From assembly GCF_016598775.1 (NCBI RefSeq), contig NZ_CP066802.1, forward strand, positions 558,001 through 622,000: a stretch of DNA of 64,000 bases, read 5' to 3'. This document shows positions 54,605-63,809 of this stretch, in pieces (the stretch's first letter is position 1; each line of letters begins with the position of its first letter). Source of the DNA: Actinomyces weissii. GTDB lineage: Bacteria > Actinomycetota > Actinomycetes > Actinomycetales > Actinomycetaceae. The notes under the pieces are model-generated. The model did no database searches, was not told where the DNA came from, and saw nothing but the letters and a program-made list of their open reading frames with translations. Both the position numbers and the translations under genes were made by a program.

Positions 54605-54705
54605 ACGAAGTCGTAGTCAGCTCTGGCCTTGAAGGGCACCCAGAGAACATCCTCCTGTACGCAGTTCCCACGAAGTCGTAGTCAGCTCTGGCCTTGAGGG
54701 GCACC
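54605..54705. repeat. Pair of 36-bp direct repeats with a 29-bp spacer
   Basis: Copies at 54605-54640 and 54670-54705 differ at one base. Both contain GTAGTCAGCTCTGGCCTTGA. Their size and spacing equal those of a CRISPR repeat-spacer unit, but only two copies and no cas genes are seen. On the minus strand both encode a (V)P(F/L)KARADYDFV peptide, so a duplicated gene end is an alternative. Confidence 0.8.
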
Positions 54706-54730
54706 ACCGACGCCGTAGCCCCCTGCCTCC

Positions 54731-54793
54731 ACTTGTGCATTTCGGCGCGAGTGGTGCAGGAAAACCGCACCAGTCGAGCTGAAATGCACAGGT
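54731..54793. repeat. 63-bp palindromic repeat, copy 3
   Basis: The two arms pair with several mismatches: the left arm has the GCGCGAG-type inner stem and the right arm the GTCGAGC-type. It therefore looks like a hybrid of two subtypes. The C-for-T end variant lies on the right arm, opposite to copies 2 and 4. Confidence 0.92.
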
Positions 54794-54914
54794 CGACGGC
54801 ACCGGTGGCGGGGGTGGGGTGGTGCACGCTCCACAGTCCTGCAAGCGGAAGGTGCGTGGTCTGATGTCCTCCGTCTGGGCGATGCAGGCCTCCAGGGTGC
54901 CGGACTCTTGACGC

Positions 54915-55916
54915 ATGCACTCAGTCAAGGACAGACCCCTCACACCACAGGGCGAGAGCATGTGGGCTGTTCCGACCGCCTCGTGCCTGGGTCGACGCAA
55001 GGGCTGCGCCCTGAGTACGGCTCTGGCCCCGAGGCTTCGCAGCGAGGGAGGTAAGCGCATCGAGAGCGCCCCGGAATGGACCCGGATCGCCCCCGGCGCG
55101 TACGCGGATTCCGAGCAGTGGGAGCTAGCCGACCTGGAGCAACGGCATCTCACCCAGATCGCGGCGGCAGCCAGACGAAAGGGAGACGCCGTGATCCTGC
55201 TAGGTGCCTCCGCCGCACTGGCTCAGGGCCTGCCGGTGGTCGGTCGCTTGCCTAAGCGTGTACAGGTGCTTCGGCAGGGGAGCCAGCGCGGGCGCACGGC
55301 GGTGTTCGACCGCCACTGCCGCGATCTCAAGCGGGTAGTCGACGCTGGCGGGGTGCTCGCATCTGATGTAGTGACCACCTGCCTGGAGCTGGCTCGCTCA
55401 GGGGACCTGGTCCAGGCCGTCTGCGCGATGGACCACGCCTTGCGTGAGGGCCTGTGTGAGCGGGGTGAGCTGGAGGCCGCCCTGGCTGAGCTCGGGGAGG
55501 GCACCCGGGGCGTTTGTGCCGCTAGGAGTGCTGTGCACCTGACGGACGGGCTGGCTGAGTCGCCGGGCGAGTCGCTGTCCCGTGTGCGTATGTGGCAGGC
55601 GGGGTTGCCGCGGCCCAGGCTGCAGGTCACTGTTGACACCCGTCTGGGCTGCTTCCGTGTGGACTTCCTGTGGCAGCTGGGCGACGGTGCGCACGTCGTC
55701 GGAGAGTTTGACGGCATGGTGAAGTACCACCGGGCCTCCTTCGGGGTGGCGGCGGAGGAAACGGTCTTCGAGGAGCGGCGCAGGGAGCGCGCGCTGGAGT
55801 CCTGCGGCGCCGTCGTCGCCAGGTGGACCTGGGCAGATGCGTGGCATGACGGCGGGGCGCGGATGCTGGAGGCACTTGCCGACGTCGGGGTCCGCCCCAC
55901 CGGCCGTCAGTGGTGA
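54915..55916 (+). CDS. DUF559/VSR-like nuclease-fold protein, AbiEi-like architecture
   Basis: The 333-residue frame starts at ATG 54915. ATG 54960 (MWAVPTASCLGRRKG) is an alternative and neither has a strong ribosome-binding site. The N-terminal half is helical and alpha/beta with a DAVILLGASAALAQGLPVVG segment, as in actinobacterial AbiEi-antitoxin-like proteins. The C-terminal part has the order E-S-LSRVRMWQAGLPRP, DFLWQLGDGAHVVGEFDGMVKY and a late helix, like the DUF559/very-short-patch-repair (PD-(D/E)xK-type) fold. Candidate metal ligands are E and D in the RVDFLW and GEFDG motifs. The gene stands alone, with two 63-bp palindromes on each side. Function is unknown; nuclease activity is inferred from fold resemblance. 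Confidence 0.75.
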   Translation: MHSVKDRPLTPQGESMWAVPTASCLGRRKGCALSTALAPRLRSEGGKRIESAPEWTRIAPGAYADSEQWELADLEQRHLTQIAAAARRKGDAVILLGASAALAQGLPVVGRLPKRVQVLRQGSQRGRTAVFDRHCRDLKRVVDAGGVLASDVVTTCLELARSGDLVQAVCAMDHALREGLCERGELEAALAELGEGTRGVCAARSAVHLTDGLAESPGESLSRVRMWQAGLPRPRLQVTVDTRLGCFRVDFLWQLGDGAHVVGEFDGMVKYHRASFGVAAEETVFEERRRERALESCGAVVARWTWADAWHDGGARMLEALADVGVRPTGRQW

Positions 55917-55925
55917 CCCCCGTCG

Positions 55926-55988
55926 ACCTGTGCATTTCGGCGCGAGTGGTGCGATTTTCCTGCACCACTCGCGCCGAAATGCACAAGT
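55926..55988. repeat. 63-bp palindromic repeat, copy 4
   Basis: It begins 10 bases after the stop of the nuclease-fold gene. The inner stem is of the GGCGCGAGTGG type and pairs almost fully; the outer left end has C for T at base three. Besides being a repeat it may serve as a transcription stop. Confidence 0.94.
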
Positions 55989-56062
55989 GGGGGTGTGCCG
56001 GGCGTGTGGGCTCGCGGTGTGCCAGGCAGGCTGCGGGCCAGGGCCGTCGCCCCCTGGCCTGA

Positions 56063-56125
56063 TCTGTGCATTTTGGCTCGACTTGTGCCGAATTCCCGCA
56101 CAAGTCGAGCCAAAATGCACAAGTG
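56063..56125. repeat. 63-bp palindromic repeat, copy 5
   Basis: The inner stem is of the GGCTCGACTTG type, nearly perfect, around AATTC. It lies 74 bp after copy 4, in the upstream region of the S10 operon. Confidence 0.94.
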
Positions 56126-56165
56126 GAGTGAGGGGAGGGGGCGTGCCCACCTGGCGCGGACCCTC

Positions 56166-56275
56166 CTCCACCGCGACAGGCCCGCGCCTCCACCGTGACA
56201 GGCCCGGGCATCCACCACGACAGGCCCGCGCCTCCGCCGCGACACGCCCGCGCCTCCGCCGCGACACGCCCGAGC
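56166..56275. repeat. Five 22-bp tandem repeats upstream of rpsJ
   Basis: Five exactly spaced 22-bp units (56166, 56188, 56210, 56232, 56254) share the core CGACA(G/C)GCCCG. A 24-bp stretch overlapping the last unit (56263-56286) recurs with one change at 56486-56509, close to the rpsJ ribosome-binding site. Confidence 0.9.
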
Positions 56276-56537
56276 GCGTGAACCGGGTGGGCGGTCTCAC
56301 AGCCCAGCAGGTTCCGGGCCTGTCCCTGGCGCTGATACCGTAGGCGGGCCGAGGCGGAGAGCTCCGCCGGAGCCACCTCCCGGGGTCGTCCCGGGAACCA
56401 GTCTGACGGACCCGGTTGCCACCGGGTTTCCGTGTGTCCAGACCAGTCCACCCACTTGAACAGCGGAGCTTATGCGTGCCTACCCGACACGCCCGAGCGC
56501 GTGGACCGGTCACCGAAAGTAAGAGAGGTTAGGCGCC
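56276..56537 (+). other. Leader region of the S10 operon
   Basis: This 262-bp stretch has no gene. It must hold the S10 promoter and leader, but no -10/-35 pair is convincing. It contains the second copy of the 24-bp element and AGAGAGG at 56521-56527 before the rpsJ start. Confidence 0.4.
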
Positions 56538-56846
56538 ATGGCGGGACAGAAGATCCGCATCCGGCTCAAGTCCTACGACCACGAGGTCATCGACTCCTCC
56601 GCGCGCAAGATCGTTGACACGGTCACCCGCGCCGGTGCGACGGTCGTGGGTCCGGTGCCGCTGCCGACCGAGAAGAACGTGTTCTGCGTCATCCGGTCGC
56701 CCCACAAGTACAAGGACAGCCGCGAGCACTTCGAGATGCGCACGCACAAGCGGCTGATCGACATCGTTGACCCGACGCCGAAGGCGGTCGACTCGCTCAT
56801 GCGCCTCGACCTGCCCGCCGACGTCAACATCGAGATCAAGCTCTGA
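56538..56846 (+). CDS. rpsJ: 30S ribosomal protein S10
   Basis: The 102-residue protein matches S10 in length and motifs ([48 protein letters not shown]). It belongs to the 30S head and also serves as NusE in antitermination complexes. It is the first gene of the S10 operon, preceded by a repeat-filled upstream region instead of tuf. Confidence 0.99.
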   Translation: MAGQKIRIRLKSYDHEVIDSSARKIVDTVTRAGATVVGPVPLPTEKNVFCVIRSPHKYKDSREHFEMRTHKRLIDIVDPTPKAVDSLMRLDLPADVNIEIKL

Positions 56847-56857
56847 GGTTCCACGAC

Positions 56858-57526
56858 ATGACTACGCACACCACGTCGGCGCCCGCCGCGCCCGCGAAGG
56901 CGCTGCTCGGCACCAAGCTGGGAATGACGCAGGTCTGGGACGAGAACGGGAACCTGCGTCCCGTAACCGTCGTCCGCGTCGACAAGAACGTCATCACCCA
57001 GATCCGCACCATCGAGAACGACGGCTACGAGGCCCTGCAGCTGGCCTACGGCGAGATCGACGAGCGCAAGCTCACCCAGCCCCTCAAGGGCCACTTCGCC
57101 AAGTCCGGCGCCGCCCCCCGCCGCCACGTCGCCGAGGTCCGTACCTCCCTGACCGGCGAGTACGAGGCCGGCCAGGAGCTCGGGGCCGACACCTTCGAGG
57201 TCGGCCAGCTGGTCGACGTCACCGGCACCACCAAGGGCAAGGGCTTCGCGGGCGTCATGAAGCGTCACGGCTTCGCTGGTGTCTCCGCCTCCCACGGTGC
57301 CCACCGCAACCACCGCAAGCCCGGCTCCGTCGGTGCCTGCGCCACCCCCGGACGCATCTTCAAGGGCCTGCGCATGGCTGGTCACATGGGGCACGTCCAG
57401 CGCACGGTCCAGAACCTCAAGGTCCGGGGCGTCGACGCAGAGAAGGGCTACCTGCTCATCAACGGCGCCATCCCCGGCCCCAAGGGCTCCGTGGTCGTCG
57501 TCCGCACTGCCGTGAAGGGAGCCTGA
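56858..57526 (+). CDS. rplC: 50S ribosomal protein L3
   Basis: This 222-residue protein has the conserved [16 protein letters not shown] start after a short Ala/Pro-rich extension. [13 protein letters not shown] and the [19 protein letters not shown] stretch mark the loop that reaches the peptidyl-transferase centre. It follows rpsJ by 11 bp and precedes rplD by 4 bp, the usual S10 order. Confidence 0.99.
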   Translation: MTTHTTSAPAAPAKALLGTKLGMTQVWDENGNLRPVTVVRVDKNVITQIRTIENDGYEALQLAYGEIDERKLTQPLKGHFAKSGAAPRRHVAEVRTSLTGEYEAGQELGADTFEVGQLVDVTGTTKGKGFAGVMKRHGFAGVSASHGAHRNHRKPGSVGACATPGRIFKGLRMAGHMGHVQRTVQNLKVRGVDAEKGYLLINGAIPGPKGSVVVVRTAVKGA

Positions 57527-57530
57527 GACC

Positions 57531-58178
57531 ATGTCCGAGGCACTGACCGTCGACGTAGTCGACTCCAAGGGCAAGAAGACCGGCACCGCCGAGCTTCCCG
57601 CCCAGGTCTTCGACGTCCCCCTGAACATCCCGCTGATGCACCAGGTCGTCGTGGCCCAGCTGGCCGCGGCCCGCCAGGGCACCCACGCCACCAAGACCCG
57701 CGGCATGGTCCGCGGCGGTGGCAAGAAGCCCTACCGTCAGAAGGGAACCGGCCGCGCCCGCCAGGGCTCCACCCGCGCCCCCCAGTTCACCGGTGGTGGC
57801 ACGGTCCACGGCCCGCAGCCGCGCGACTACAGCCAGCGCACTCCCAAGAAGATGAAGGCCGCCGCCCTGCGCAGCGCCCTGTCGGACCGCGCCCGCAACG
57901 CCCGCGTCCACGTCATCACGGAGTTCCTCACCCAGGACAAGCCCTCCACCAAGTCGGCCCTGTCCGCCCTGCGCAACCTCACGGACCGCAAGGCCCTCGT
58001 CGTCGTAGACCGCGAGGACCTGCTCAGCGCCCGGAGCCTGCGCAACCTGCCCGACGTCCTCGTGACCTGGGCCGACCAGCTCAACACCTACGACGTCCTC
58101 CTCAGCGACGACGTCATCTTCACCGCCGACGCCCTGGACGCCTTCCTGGGCAAGCGCGAGGAGGAGGAGTCCAAGTGA
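57531..58178 (+). CDS. rplD: 50S ribosomal protein L4
   Basis: The 215-residue product has the L4 loop motifs [19 protein letters not shown] and [17 protein letters not shown], which line the exit tunnel, and the later RSALSDRA and VVVDREDL segments. In E. coli L4 represses its own operon; this is not shown here. Its stop overlaps the rplW start (GTGA). Confidence 0.99.
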   Translation: MSEALTVDVVDSKGKKTGTAELPAQVFDVPLNIPLMHQVVVAQLAAARQGTHATKTRGMVRGGGKKPYRQKGTGRARQGSTRAPQFTGGGTVHGPQPRDYSQRTPKKMKAAALRSALSDRARNARVHVITEFLTQDKPSTKSALSALRNLTDRKALVVVDREDLLSARSLRNLPDVLVTWADQLNTYDVLLSDDVIFTADALDAFLGKREEEESK

Positions 58179-58480
58179 GCCTCGAGAAGAGCAAGAACCC
58201 CCGCGACGTGATCGTCGCGCCGGTGGTCTCCGAGAAGTCCTACGCCTGCATGGACCGTGGCCAGTACACGTTCATCGTCGCGCCGGGATCCAACAAGACC
58301 GAGATCAAGCAGGCCGTCGAGGCCATCTTCGGGGTCAAGGTCGCCTCGGTGAACACCACCAACCGCCAGGGCAAGGTGCGTCGCACCCGGACCGGCCTGG
58401 GGAAGTCGAAGGACACCAAGCGCGCGATCGTCACGCTGCGTGAGGGCACCATCGACATCTTCGGCGACGTTACCGAGTGA
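58175..58480 (+). CDS. rplW: 50S ribosomal protein L23
   Basis: GTG 58175 overlaps the rplD stop by four bases. The 101 residues contain [20 protein letters not shown] and [19 protein letters not shown], the standard L23 pattern. L23 lies at the tunnel exit and docks the signal recognition particle and trigger factor. Confidence 0.98.
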   Translation: MSLEKSKNPRDVIVAPVVSEKSYACMDRGQYTFIVAPGSNKTEIKQAVEAIFGVKVASVNTTNRQGKVRRTRTGLGKSKDTKRAIVTLREGTIDIFGDVTE

Positions 58481-58498
58481 CGCGGAAGGTAGATCGAG

Positions 58499-59335
<837 letters not shown>

Positions 59336-59347
59336 TAGGAGCCTGAT

Positions 59348-59626
59348 ATGCCGCGCAGCCTGAAGAAGGGTCCCTTCGTCGACGACCACCTGCAGAAGAA
59401 GGTGGACGCCCAGAACGAGAAGGGCACCAAGAACGTCATCAAGACCTGGTCCCGTCGTTCGGTCATCACGCCGGACTTCCTCGGACACACTTTCGCCGTC
59501 CACGACGGCCGTAAGCACGTCCCGGTCTTCGTCACCGAGTCCATGGTGGGCCACAAGCTCGGCGAGTTCGCACCGACCCGCACCTTCCGCGGGCACGTCA
59601 AGGACGACCGCAAGTCGCGTCGCTGA
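59348..59626 (+). CDS. rpsS: 30S ribosomal protein S19
   Basis: The 92-residue product starts [15 protein letters not shown] and has [20 protein letters not shown] and [12 protein letters not shown], the S19 signature. It forms the head complex with S13. AGGAG is seen just before the ATG at 59348. Confidence 0.99.
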   Translation: MPRSLKKGPFVDDHLQKKVDAQNEKGTKNVIKTWSRRSVITPDFLGHTFAVHDGRKHVPVFVTESMVGHKLGEFAPTRTFRGHVKDDRKSRR

Positions 59627-59655
59627 CGCCGTCGGAAGAAGAGAGGCAAGGAAGA

Positions 59656-60033
59656 ATGGAAGCCAAGGCGCAGGCCAAGTACGTGCGCTGCACGCCGATG
59701 AAGGCACGTCGAGTGATCGACGTCGTCCGCGGCAAGCGCGCCGTAGAGGCCGTCAACGTCCTCCGTTTCGCCCCGCAGGCCGCAGCCGTGCCGGTGCGCA
59801 AGGTCATCGAGTCCGCTATCGCCAACGCCCGGGTCAAGGCCGAGAAGGCCAACGAGCGCTTCGACGAGAACGAGCTCTTCATCGTGACCGCGTTCGCTGA
59901 CGAGGGACCCACCCTCAAGCGTTTCCGTCCGCGCGCCCAGGGGCGTGCCGGCCGGATCCTGAAGCGGACCAGCCACATCACCGTTATCGTCGGCGAGAAG
60001 GCCGACACCGCGAAGAAGGAAGGAGCCCGGTAA
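59656..60033 (+). CDS. rplV: 50S ribosomal protein L22
   Basis: The 125 residues show [20 protein letters not shown] and the tunnel hairpin [20 protein letters not shown]; the hairpin is the site where macrolide-resistance changes occur in other species and looks standard here. The TAA shares one base with the rpsC ATG. Confidence 0.99.
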   Translation: MEAKAQAKYVRCTPMKARRVIDVVRGKRAVEAVNVLRFAPQAAAVPVRKVIESAIANARVKAEKANERFDENELFIVTAFADEGPTLKRFRPRAQGRAGRILKRTSHITVIVGEKADTAKKEGAR

Positions 60034-60845
60034 TGGGGCAGAAGGTCAACCCGACCGGGTTCCGCCTGGGCATCACCACGGACCACCGCTCGCGCTGGTT
60101 CGCGGACTCCACGAAGCCGGGTCAGCGCTACCGCGACTTCGTAAAGGAGGACGTCCAGATCCGTCGCCTCATGGAGGACGGCATGGAGCGTGCCGGTATC
60201 TCCAAGGTGGACATTGAGCGCACCCGCGACCGTGTGCGCGTGGACCTCCACACCGCCCGCCCGGGCATCGTCATCGGCCGCCGCGGCGCCGAGGCCGAGC
60301 GCCTGCGCGGCTCCCTGGAGAAGCTCACCGGCAAGCAGGTCCAGCTCAACATCCTTGAGGTCAAGAACCCCGACATGGACGCCCAGCTGGTCGCCCAGGG
60401 GATCGCTGAGCAGCTCGCCTCCCGCGTCTCCTTCCGCCGCGCCATGCGCAAGGGCATGCAGTCCGCCGTGCGCGCCGGCGCCAAGGGCATCCGGGTGCAG
60501 TGCTCCGGCCGCCTGGGCGGCGCGGAGATGAGCCGCTCCGAGTTCTACCGCGAGGGCCGCGTGCCGCTGCACACCCTGCGGGCGAACATCGACTACGGCT
60601 TCTACGAGGCCAAGACCACCTTCGGACGTCTCGGCGTCAAGGTGTGGATCTACAAGGGCGACCTGACCGAGCGCGAGTTCGCTCGCCAGCAGGCCGAGTC
60701 CGGCCCGCGTGGTCGTGGCGGCCGTGGTGACCGCCGTGGCGGCGCCCGCCGCGGTGAGCGCCCGGCGCGTCAGAACACCGAGCAGCAGGCCGAGCAGACG
60801 CCGGCCCCCGAGAACGCTGCCGCTTCCCAGGGATCGGAGGCCTGA
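60033..60845 (+). CDS. rpsC: 30S ribosomal protein S3
   Basis: The 270-residue protein has [14 protein letters not shown] at its start, the KH domain with [16 protein letters not shown] and the [20 protein letters not shown] segment. The C-terminus extends as an Arg/Gly-rich and then Gln/Glu/Ala-rich tail of about 50 residues, common in Actinobacteria. It lies at the mRNA entry of the small subunit. Confidence 0.99.
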   Translation: MGQKVNPTGFRLGITTDHRSRWFADSTKPGQRYRDFVKEDVQIRRLMEDGMERAGISKVDIERTRDRVRVDLHTARPGIVIGRRGAEAERLRGSLEKLTGKQVQLNILEVKNPDMDAQLVAQGIAEQLASRVSFRRAMRKGMQSAVRAGAKGIRVQCSGRLGGAEMSRSEFYREGRVPLHTLRANIDYGFYEAKTTFGRLGVKVWIYKGDLTEREFARQQAESGPRGRGGRGDRRGGARRGERPARQNTEQQAEQTPAPENAAASQGSEA

Positions 60846-60850
60846 GCCCC

Positions 60851-61270
60851 ATGCTCATCCCCCGCCGGACGAAGTTCCGCAAGCAGCACCGCCCGCACCG
60901 TTCGGGCCTGTCCAAGGGCGGCAACCGCATCGCCTTCGGTGAGTACGGCATCCAGGCTCTTGAGCCCGCCTACATCACCAACCGGCAGATCGAGGCGGCC
61001 CGTATCGCCATGACCCGCCACATCAAGCGTGGCGGCAAGGTCTGGATCAACATCTTCCCGGACCGCCCGCTCACCAAGAAGCCCGCCGAGACCCGTATGG
61101 GTTCCGGTAAGGGTGCCCCCGAGTGGTGGATCGCCAACGTCAAGCCCGGACGCATCCTGTTCGAGCTCGGCGGCGTGGACGAGGCCCTGGCCCGTGAGGC
61201 CATGCGCCGCGCCATGCACAAGCTTCCGATGAAGACCCGTTTCGTTACTCGTGAGGGTGGTGACGTCTGA
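60851..61270 (+). CDS. rplP: 50S ribosomal protein L16
   Basis: The 139 residues begin [19 protein letters not shown] and hold [19 protein letters not shown], the L16 signature, with the usual length. L16 contacts tRNA in the A site. The TGA overlaps the rpmC start (TGATG). Confidence 0.99.
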   Translation: MLIPRRTKFRKQHRPHRSGLSKGGNRIAFGEYGIQALEPAYITNRQIEAARIAMTRHIKRGGKVWINIFPDRPLTKKPAETRMGSGKGAPEWWIANVKPGRILFELGGVDEALAREAMRRAMHKLPMKTRFVTREGGDV

Positions 61271-61515
61271 TGGCTATCGGTTCCAAGGACCTGACCCCGA
61301 CCGACCTGGACGCCATGGACAACGAGCGCCTCGCTGAGGAGCTCTCCAAGGCCAAGACCGAGCTGTTCAACCTGCGCTTCGCCGCAGCTACTGGCCAGCT
61401 GGAGGACCACGGCCGTCTCAAGGCCGTGCGTCGCGACATCGCCCGGATCTACACGATCGTGCGCGAGCGTGAGCTCGGCATCCGTACCGCTCCGAGCACG
61501 GAGGAGTCGAAGTGA
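61270..61515 (+). CDS. rpmC: 50S ribosomal protein L29
   Basis: The 81-residue product includes the L29 core [20 protein letters not shown] and [13 protein letters not shown]. It has a short N-terminal addition and a Glu/Ser tail. It is coupled to both neighbours by overlaps of one and four bases. Confidence 0.98.
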   Translation: MAIGSKDLTPTDLDAMDNERLAEELSKAKTELFNLRFAAATGQLEDHGRLKAVRRDIARIYTIVRERELGIRTAPSTEESK

Positions 61516-61805
61516 GCGAGCAGAAGAGCACCCAGGACGTCGTCGCTGGTTCCGAGCGCCCCCAGCGCAAGGTCCGCCGCGGCTACGTCGTGTCCGACAA
61601 GATGCAGAAGACCATCGTCGTGGAGATCGAGGAGCGCTACAAGCACTCCCTCTACGGCAAGGTGCTGCGTCGTTCCAAGAAGGTTAAGGCGCACGACGAG
61701 GCGGAGACCGCCCACGTCGGCGACCTGGTCGAGATCATGGAGACCCGTCCGCTCAGTGCCACCAAGCACTGGCGCCTGGTCAGCATCATCGAGAAGGCCA
61801 AGTGA
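61512..61805 (+). CDS. rpsQ: 30S ribosomal protein S17
   Basis: GTG 61512 overlaps the rpmC stop (GTGA). The 97 residues have an N-terminal extension of about 20, then [20 protein letters not shown], and end with [20 protein letters not shown], the S17 pattern. It is the last gene before an unusual gap in the S10/spc array. Confidence 0.98.
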   Translation: MSEQKSTQDVVAGSERPQRKVRRGYVVSDKMQKTIVVEIEERYKHSLYGKVLRRSKKVKAHDEAETAHVGDLVEIMETRPLSATKHWRLVSIIEKAK

Positions 61806-61861
61806 CCTTCCTGCCACAGGCTCAGGACGTGGCTGCCAGTAGGCAGTAGCTCCTGAATGAG

Positions 61862-61899
61862 GACGGTGCCGTCACCACCCCCCTGGTGACGGCACCGTC
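61862..61899 (+). terminator. Perfect 16-bp hairpin after rpsQ
   Basis: GACGGTGCCGTCACCA (61862-61877) pairs fully with 61884-61899 around six C residues. The tail GTCTGTTGG is only weakly T-rich. It probably ends the S10 transcript. Confidence 0.7.
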
Positions 61900-62099
61900 G
61901 TCTGTTGGTGGGGGAGGGGCTGGGCCCGCGCGCAGGACCAGCGCGAGGGACTGGCACGCAGGACCAGCGCACACGAGCCCAGGGCCGCCGTCGAGAACCC
62001 CCTGCGCCGTCGGCACCTCCTGCGCCGTCGCCAGGAGCCGGTGAGCAAAGGCACAGGGAGTAGCGGGATACCGCGGTTCTCGGGACTGGCCTCCTGCAC

Positions 62100-62105
62100 T
62101 AGGCT
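62100..62105 (+). promoter_or_regulatory. Possible -10 box for the spc operon
   Basis: TAGGCT in the context CACTAGGCTATGAG looks like an actinobacterial -10 element. The -35 (around 62077) is poor. The leader to rplN would be about 170 bases. Confidence 0.4.
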
Positions 62106-62286
62106 ATGAGAGTTGCGCGCGCCCGAAAGCGCCTGCCAGAGACCTCGCACGTAAGTGTGCCTGTGTCTGGCGGGAGTGGTCGGGGCTCTGGCTAGCCCTG
62201 TGGCTGCCGGGGGCGCGTGACTGCAGAAGGAACGTTCGGCCAGGCTCGGCACGCCGAGAACCGGCTCGACGACAGGAGAACACTCA

Positions 62287-62655
62287 ATGATCCAGCAGGA
62301 GTCGCGACTTAAGGTCGCCGACAACACCGGTGCCAAGGAGATCCTTTGCATCCGTGTGCTCGGCGGCTCTGGTCGGCGCTATGCGGGTATCGGCGACACG
62401 ATCGTCGCTACCGTCAAGGACGCCATCCCCGGCGGCAACGTCAAGAAGGGCGACGTCGTCAAGGCGGTCGTCGTGCGCGCCCGCAAGGAGCGCCGTCGTC
62501 CCGATGGCTCGTACATCCGCTTCGACGAGAACGCCGCCGTCATCCTCAAGAACGACGGCGAGCCGCGCGGTACCCGTATCTTCGGTCCCGTCGGCCGTGA
62601 GCTTCGTGAGAAGAAGTTCATGCGTATCGTCTCGCTCGCCCCGGAGGTGATCTGA
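62287..62655 (+). CDS. rplN: 50S ribosomal protein L14
   Basis: The 122-residue product begins [19 protein letters not shown] and has [17 protein letters not shown] and [15 protein letters not shown], as in all L14 proteins. L14 forms an intersubunit bridge with 16S rRNA. AGGAG near 62274 sets the start. It is the first gene of the spc operon. Confidence 0.99.
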   Translation: MIQQESRLKVADNTGAKEILCIRVLGGSGRRYAGIGDTIVATVKDAIPGGNVKKGDVVKAVVVRARKERRRPDGSYIRFDENAAVILKNDGEPRGTRIFGPVGRELREKKFMRIVSLAPEVI

Positions 62656-62659
62656 GCTT

Positions 62660-63004
62660 ATGGCACGCATCAAGAAGGGTGACCAGGTCATCGTCATCGC
62701 GGGCAAGGACAAGGGCAAGACCGGCCGTGTCCTGGAGGTCCTCAAGGACGTTGACCGCGTGGTGGTTGAGGGCGTCCAGCGCGTCACCAAGCACACCAAG
62801 GTCGGGCAGTCCGCCAACGGCGCCCGCACCGGCGGCATCGAGACCGTCGAGGCCCCGATCCACGCCTCCAACGTCATGCCCATCGACCCCAAGACCAAGA
62901 AGCGCACCCGCGTGGGCTTCCGCGTCGAGGAGGGGCAGCGCCCCAACGGCCGCAAGCGCACCGTCCGCGTGCGTTACGCCAAGAAGTCCGGGGAGGACCT
63001 GTGA
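62660..63004 (+). CDS. rplX: 50S ribosomal protein L24
   Basis: The 114 residues contain the KOW motif [20 protein letters not shown] and later [17 protein letters not shown]24 starts 50S assembly and lies near the tunnel exit. Its TGA overlaps the rplE GTG. Confidence 0.99.
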   Translation: MARIKKGDQVIVIAGKDKGKTGRVLEVLKDVDRVVVEGVQRVTKHTKVGQSANGARTGGIETVEAPIHASNVMPIDPKTKKRTRVGFRVEEGQRPNGRKRTVRVRYAKKSGEDL

Positions 63005-63564
63005 CCATGACTGAGAACACCACCCCCCGCCTCAAGGCCAAGTACCAGGACACCATCGCCCCCGCGCTGCGCAAGGAGTTCGGGCACGCCAACGTCATGG
63101 AGATCCCCCGCGTCGTCAAGGTCGTGGTCAACATGGGCGTCGGCGAGGCCGCGCACGACTCCAAGATGATCGAGGGCGCCGTCCGCGACCTGGCGGCGAT
63201 CACCGGCCAGAAGCCGCAGATCACCAAGGCCCGCAAGTCCATCGCCCAGTTCAAGCTGCGTGAAGGCCAGCCCATCGGTGCCCACGTCACCCTGCGTGGT
63301 GCCCGTATGTGGGAGTTCCTGGACCGTCTCATCTCGATCTCGCTTCCCCGCATCCGCGACTTCCGCGGCCTGTCCCCGAAGCAGTTCGACGGCAACGGCA
63401 ACTACACCTTCGGTCTCACGGAGCAGTCCGTGTTCCACGAGATCGACGCCGACTCGATTGACCGCGTCCGCGGTATGGACATCACCGTGGTGACCACGGC
63501 CAAGACCGACGAGGAGGCTCGCTCGCTGCTCAAGCAGCTCGGCTTCCCCTTCAAGGAGAAGTGA
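63001..63564 (+). CDS. rplE: 50S ribosomal protein L5
   Basis: The GTG at 63001 overlaps the rplX stop (GTGA); ATG 63007 is an alternative. The 187 residues show [39 protein letters not shown] and the [20 protein letters not shown] end. L5 binds 5S rRNA in the central protuberance. Confidence 0.99.
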   Translation: MTMTENTTPRLKAKYQDTIAPALRKEFGHANVMEIPRVVKVVVNMGVGEAAHDSKMIEGAVRDLAAITGQKPQITKARKSIAQFKLREGQPIGAHVTLRGARMWEFLDRLISISLPRIRDFRGLSPKQFDGNGNYTFGLTEQSVFHEIDADSIDRVRGMDITVVTTAKTDEEARSLLKQLGFPFKEK

Positions 63565-63565
63565 C

Positions 63566-63751
63566 ATGGCGAAGACCGCTCTGATCCAGAAGGCCAACCG
63601 CAAGCCGAAGTTCGGCGTCCGCGCCTACACGCGCTGCCAGCGCTGTGGCCGCCCGCACTCGGTGTACCGCAAGTTTGGCCTGTGCCGTATCTGCCTGCGG
63701 GAGATGGCCCTCCGTGGCGAGCTCCCCGGCATCTCGAAGAGCAGCTGGTAA
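63566..63751 (+). CDS. rpsN: 30S ribosomal protein S14, zinc-binding type
   Basis: The 61-residue protein is the short zinc form: CQRCG and CRICLRE supply four cysteines. It follows rplE by one base. Actinobacteria often keep this form in the spc operon and a zinc-free paralogue elsewhere for zinc limitation. It is also called rpsZ or rpsN1. Confidence 0.98.
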   Translation: MAKTALIQKANRKPKFGVRAYTRCQRCGRPHSVYRKFGLCRICLREMALRGELPGISKSSW

Positions 63752-63809
63752 GGAACTACGTCGCAGGTCCGCTGAGGAAACCACGACGAGGAAGGGCTGA
63801 GGCCCACTC

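Larger units (their letters stand above)
61806..62286 (+). other. 481-bp gap between rpsQ and rplN
   Basis: No supported gene lies here. It contains a long hairpin (61862-61899), two copies of GCAGGACCAGCGC near 61930-61970, two copies of CCTGCGCCGTCG near 62000-62035, and a possible -10 box near 62100. It splits what is usually a continuous ribosomal gene cluster into two transcription units. Confidence 0.8.

Noticed and set aside
54605..54705. True CRISPR array
   Set aside because: Only two repeats and one spacer, with no leader or cas genes in the window. Kept only as a repeat pair.
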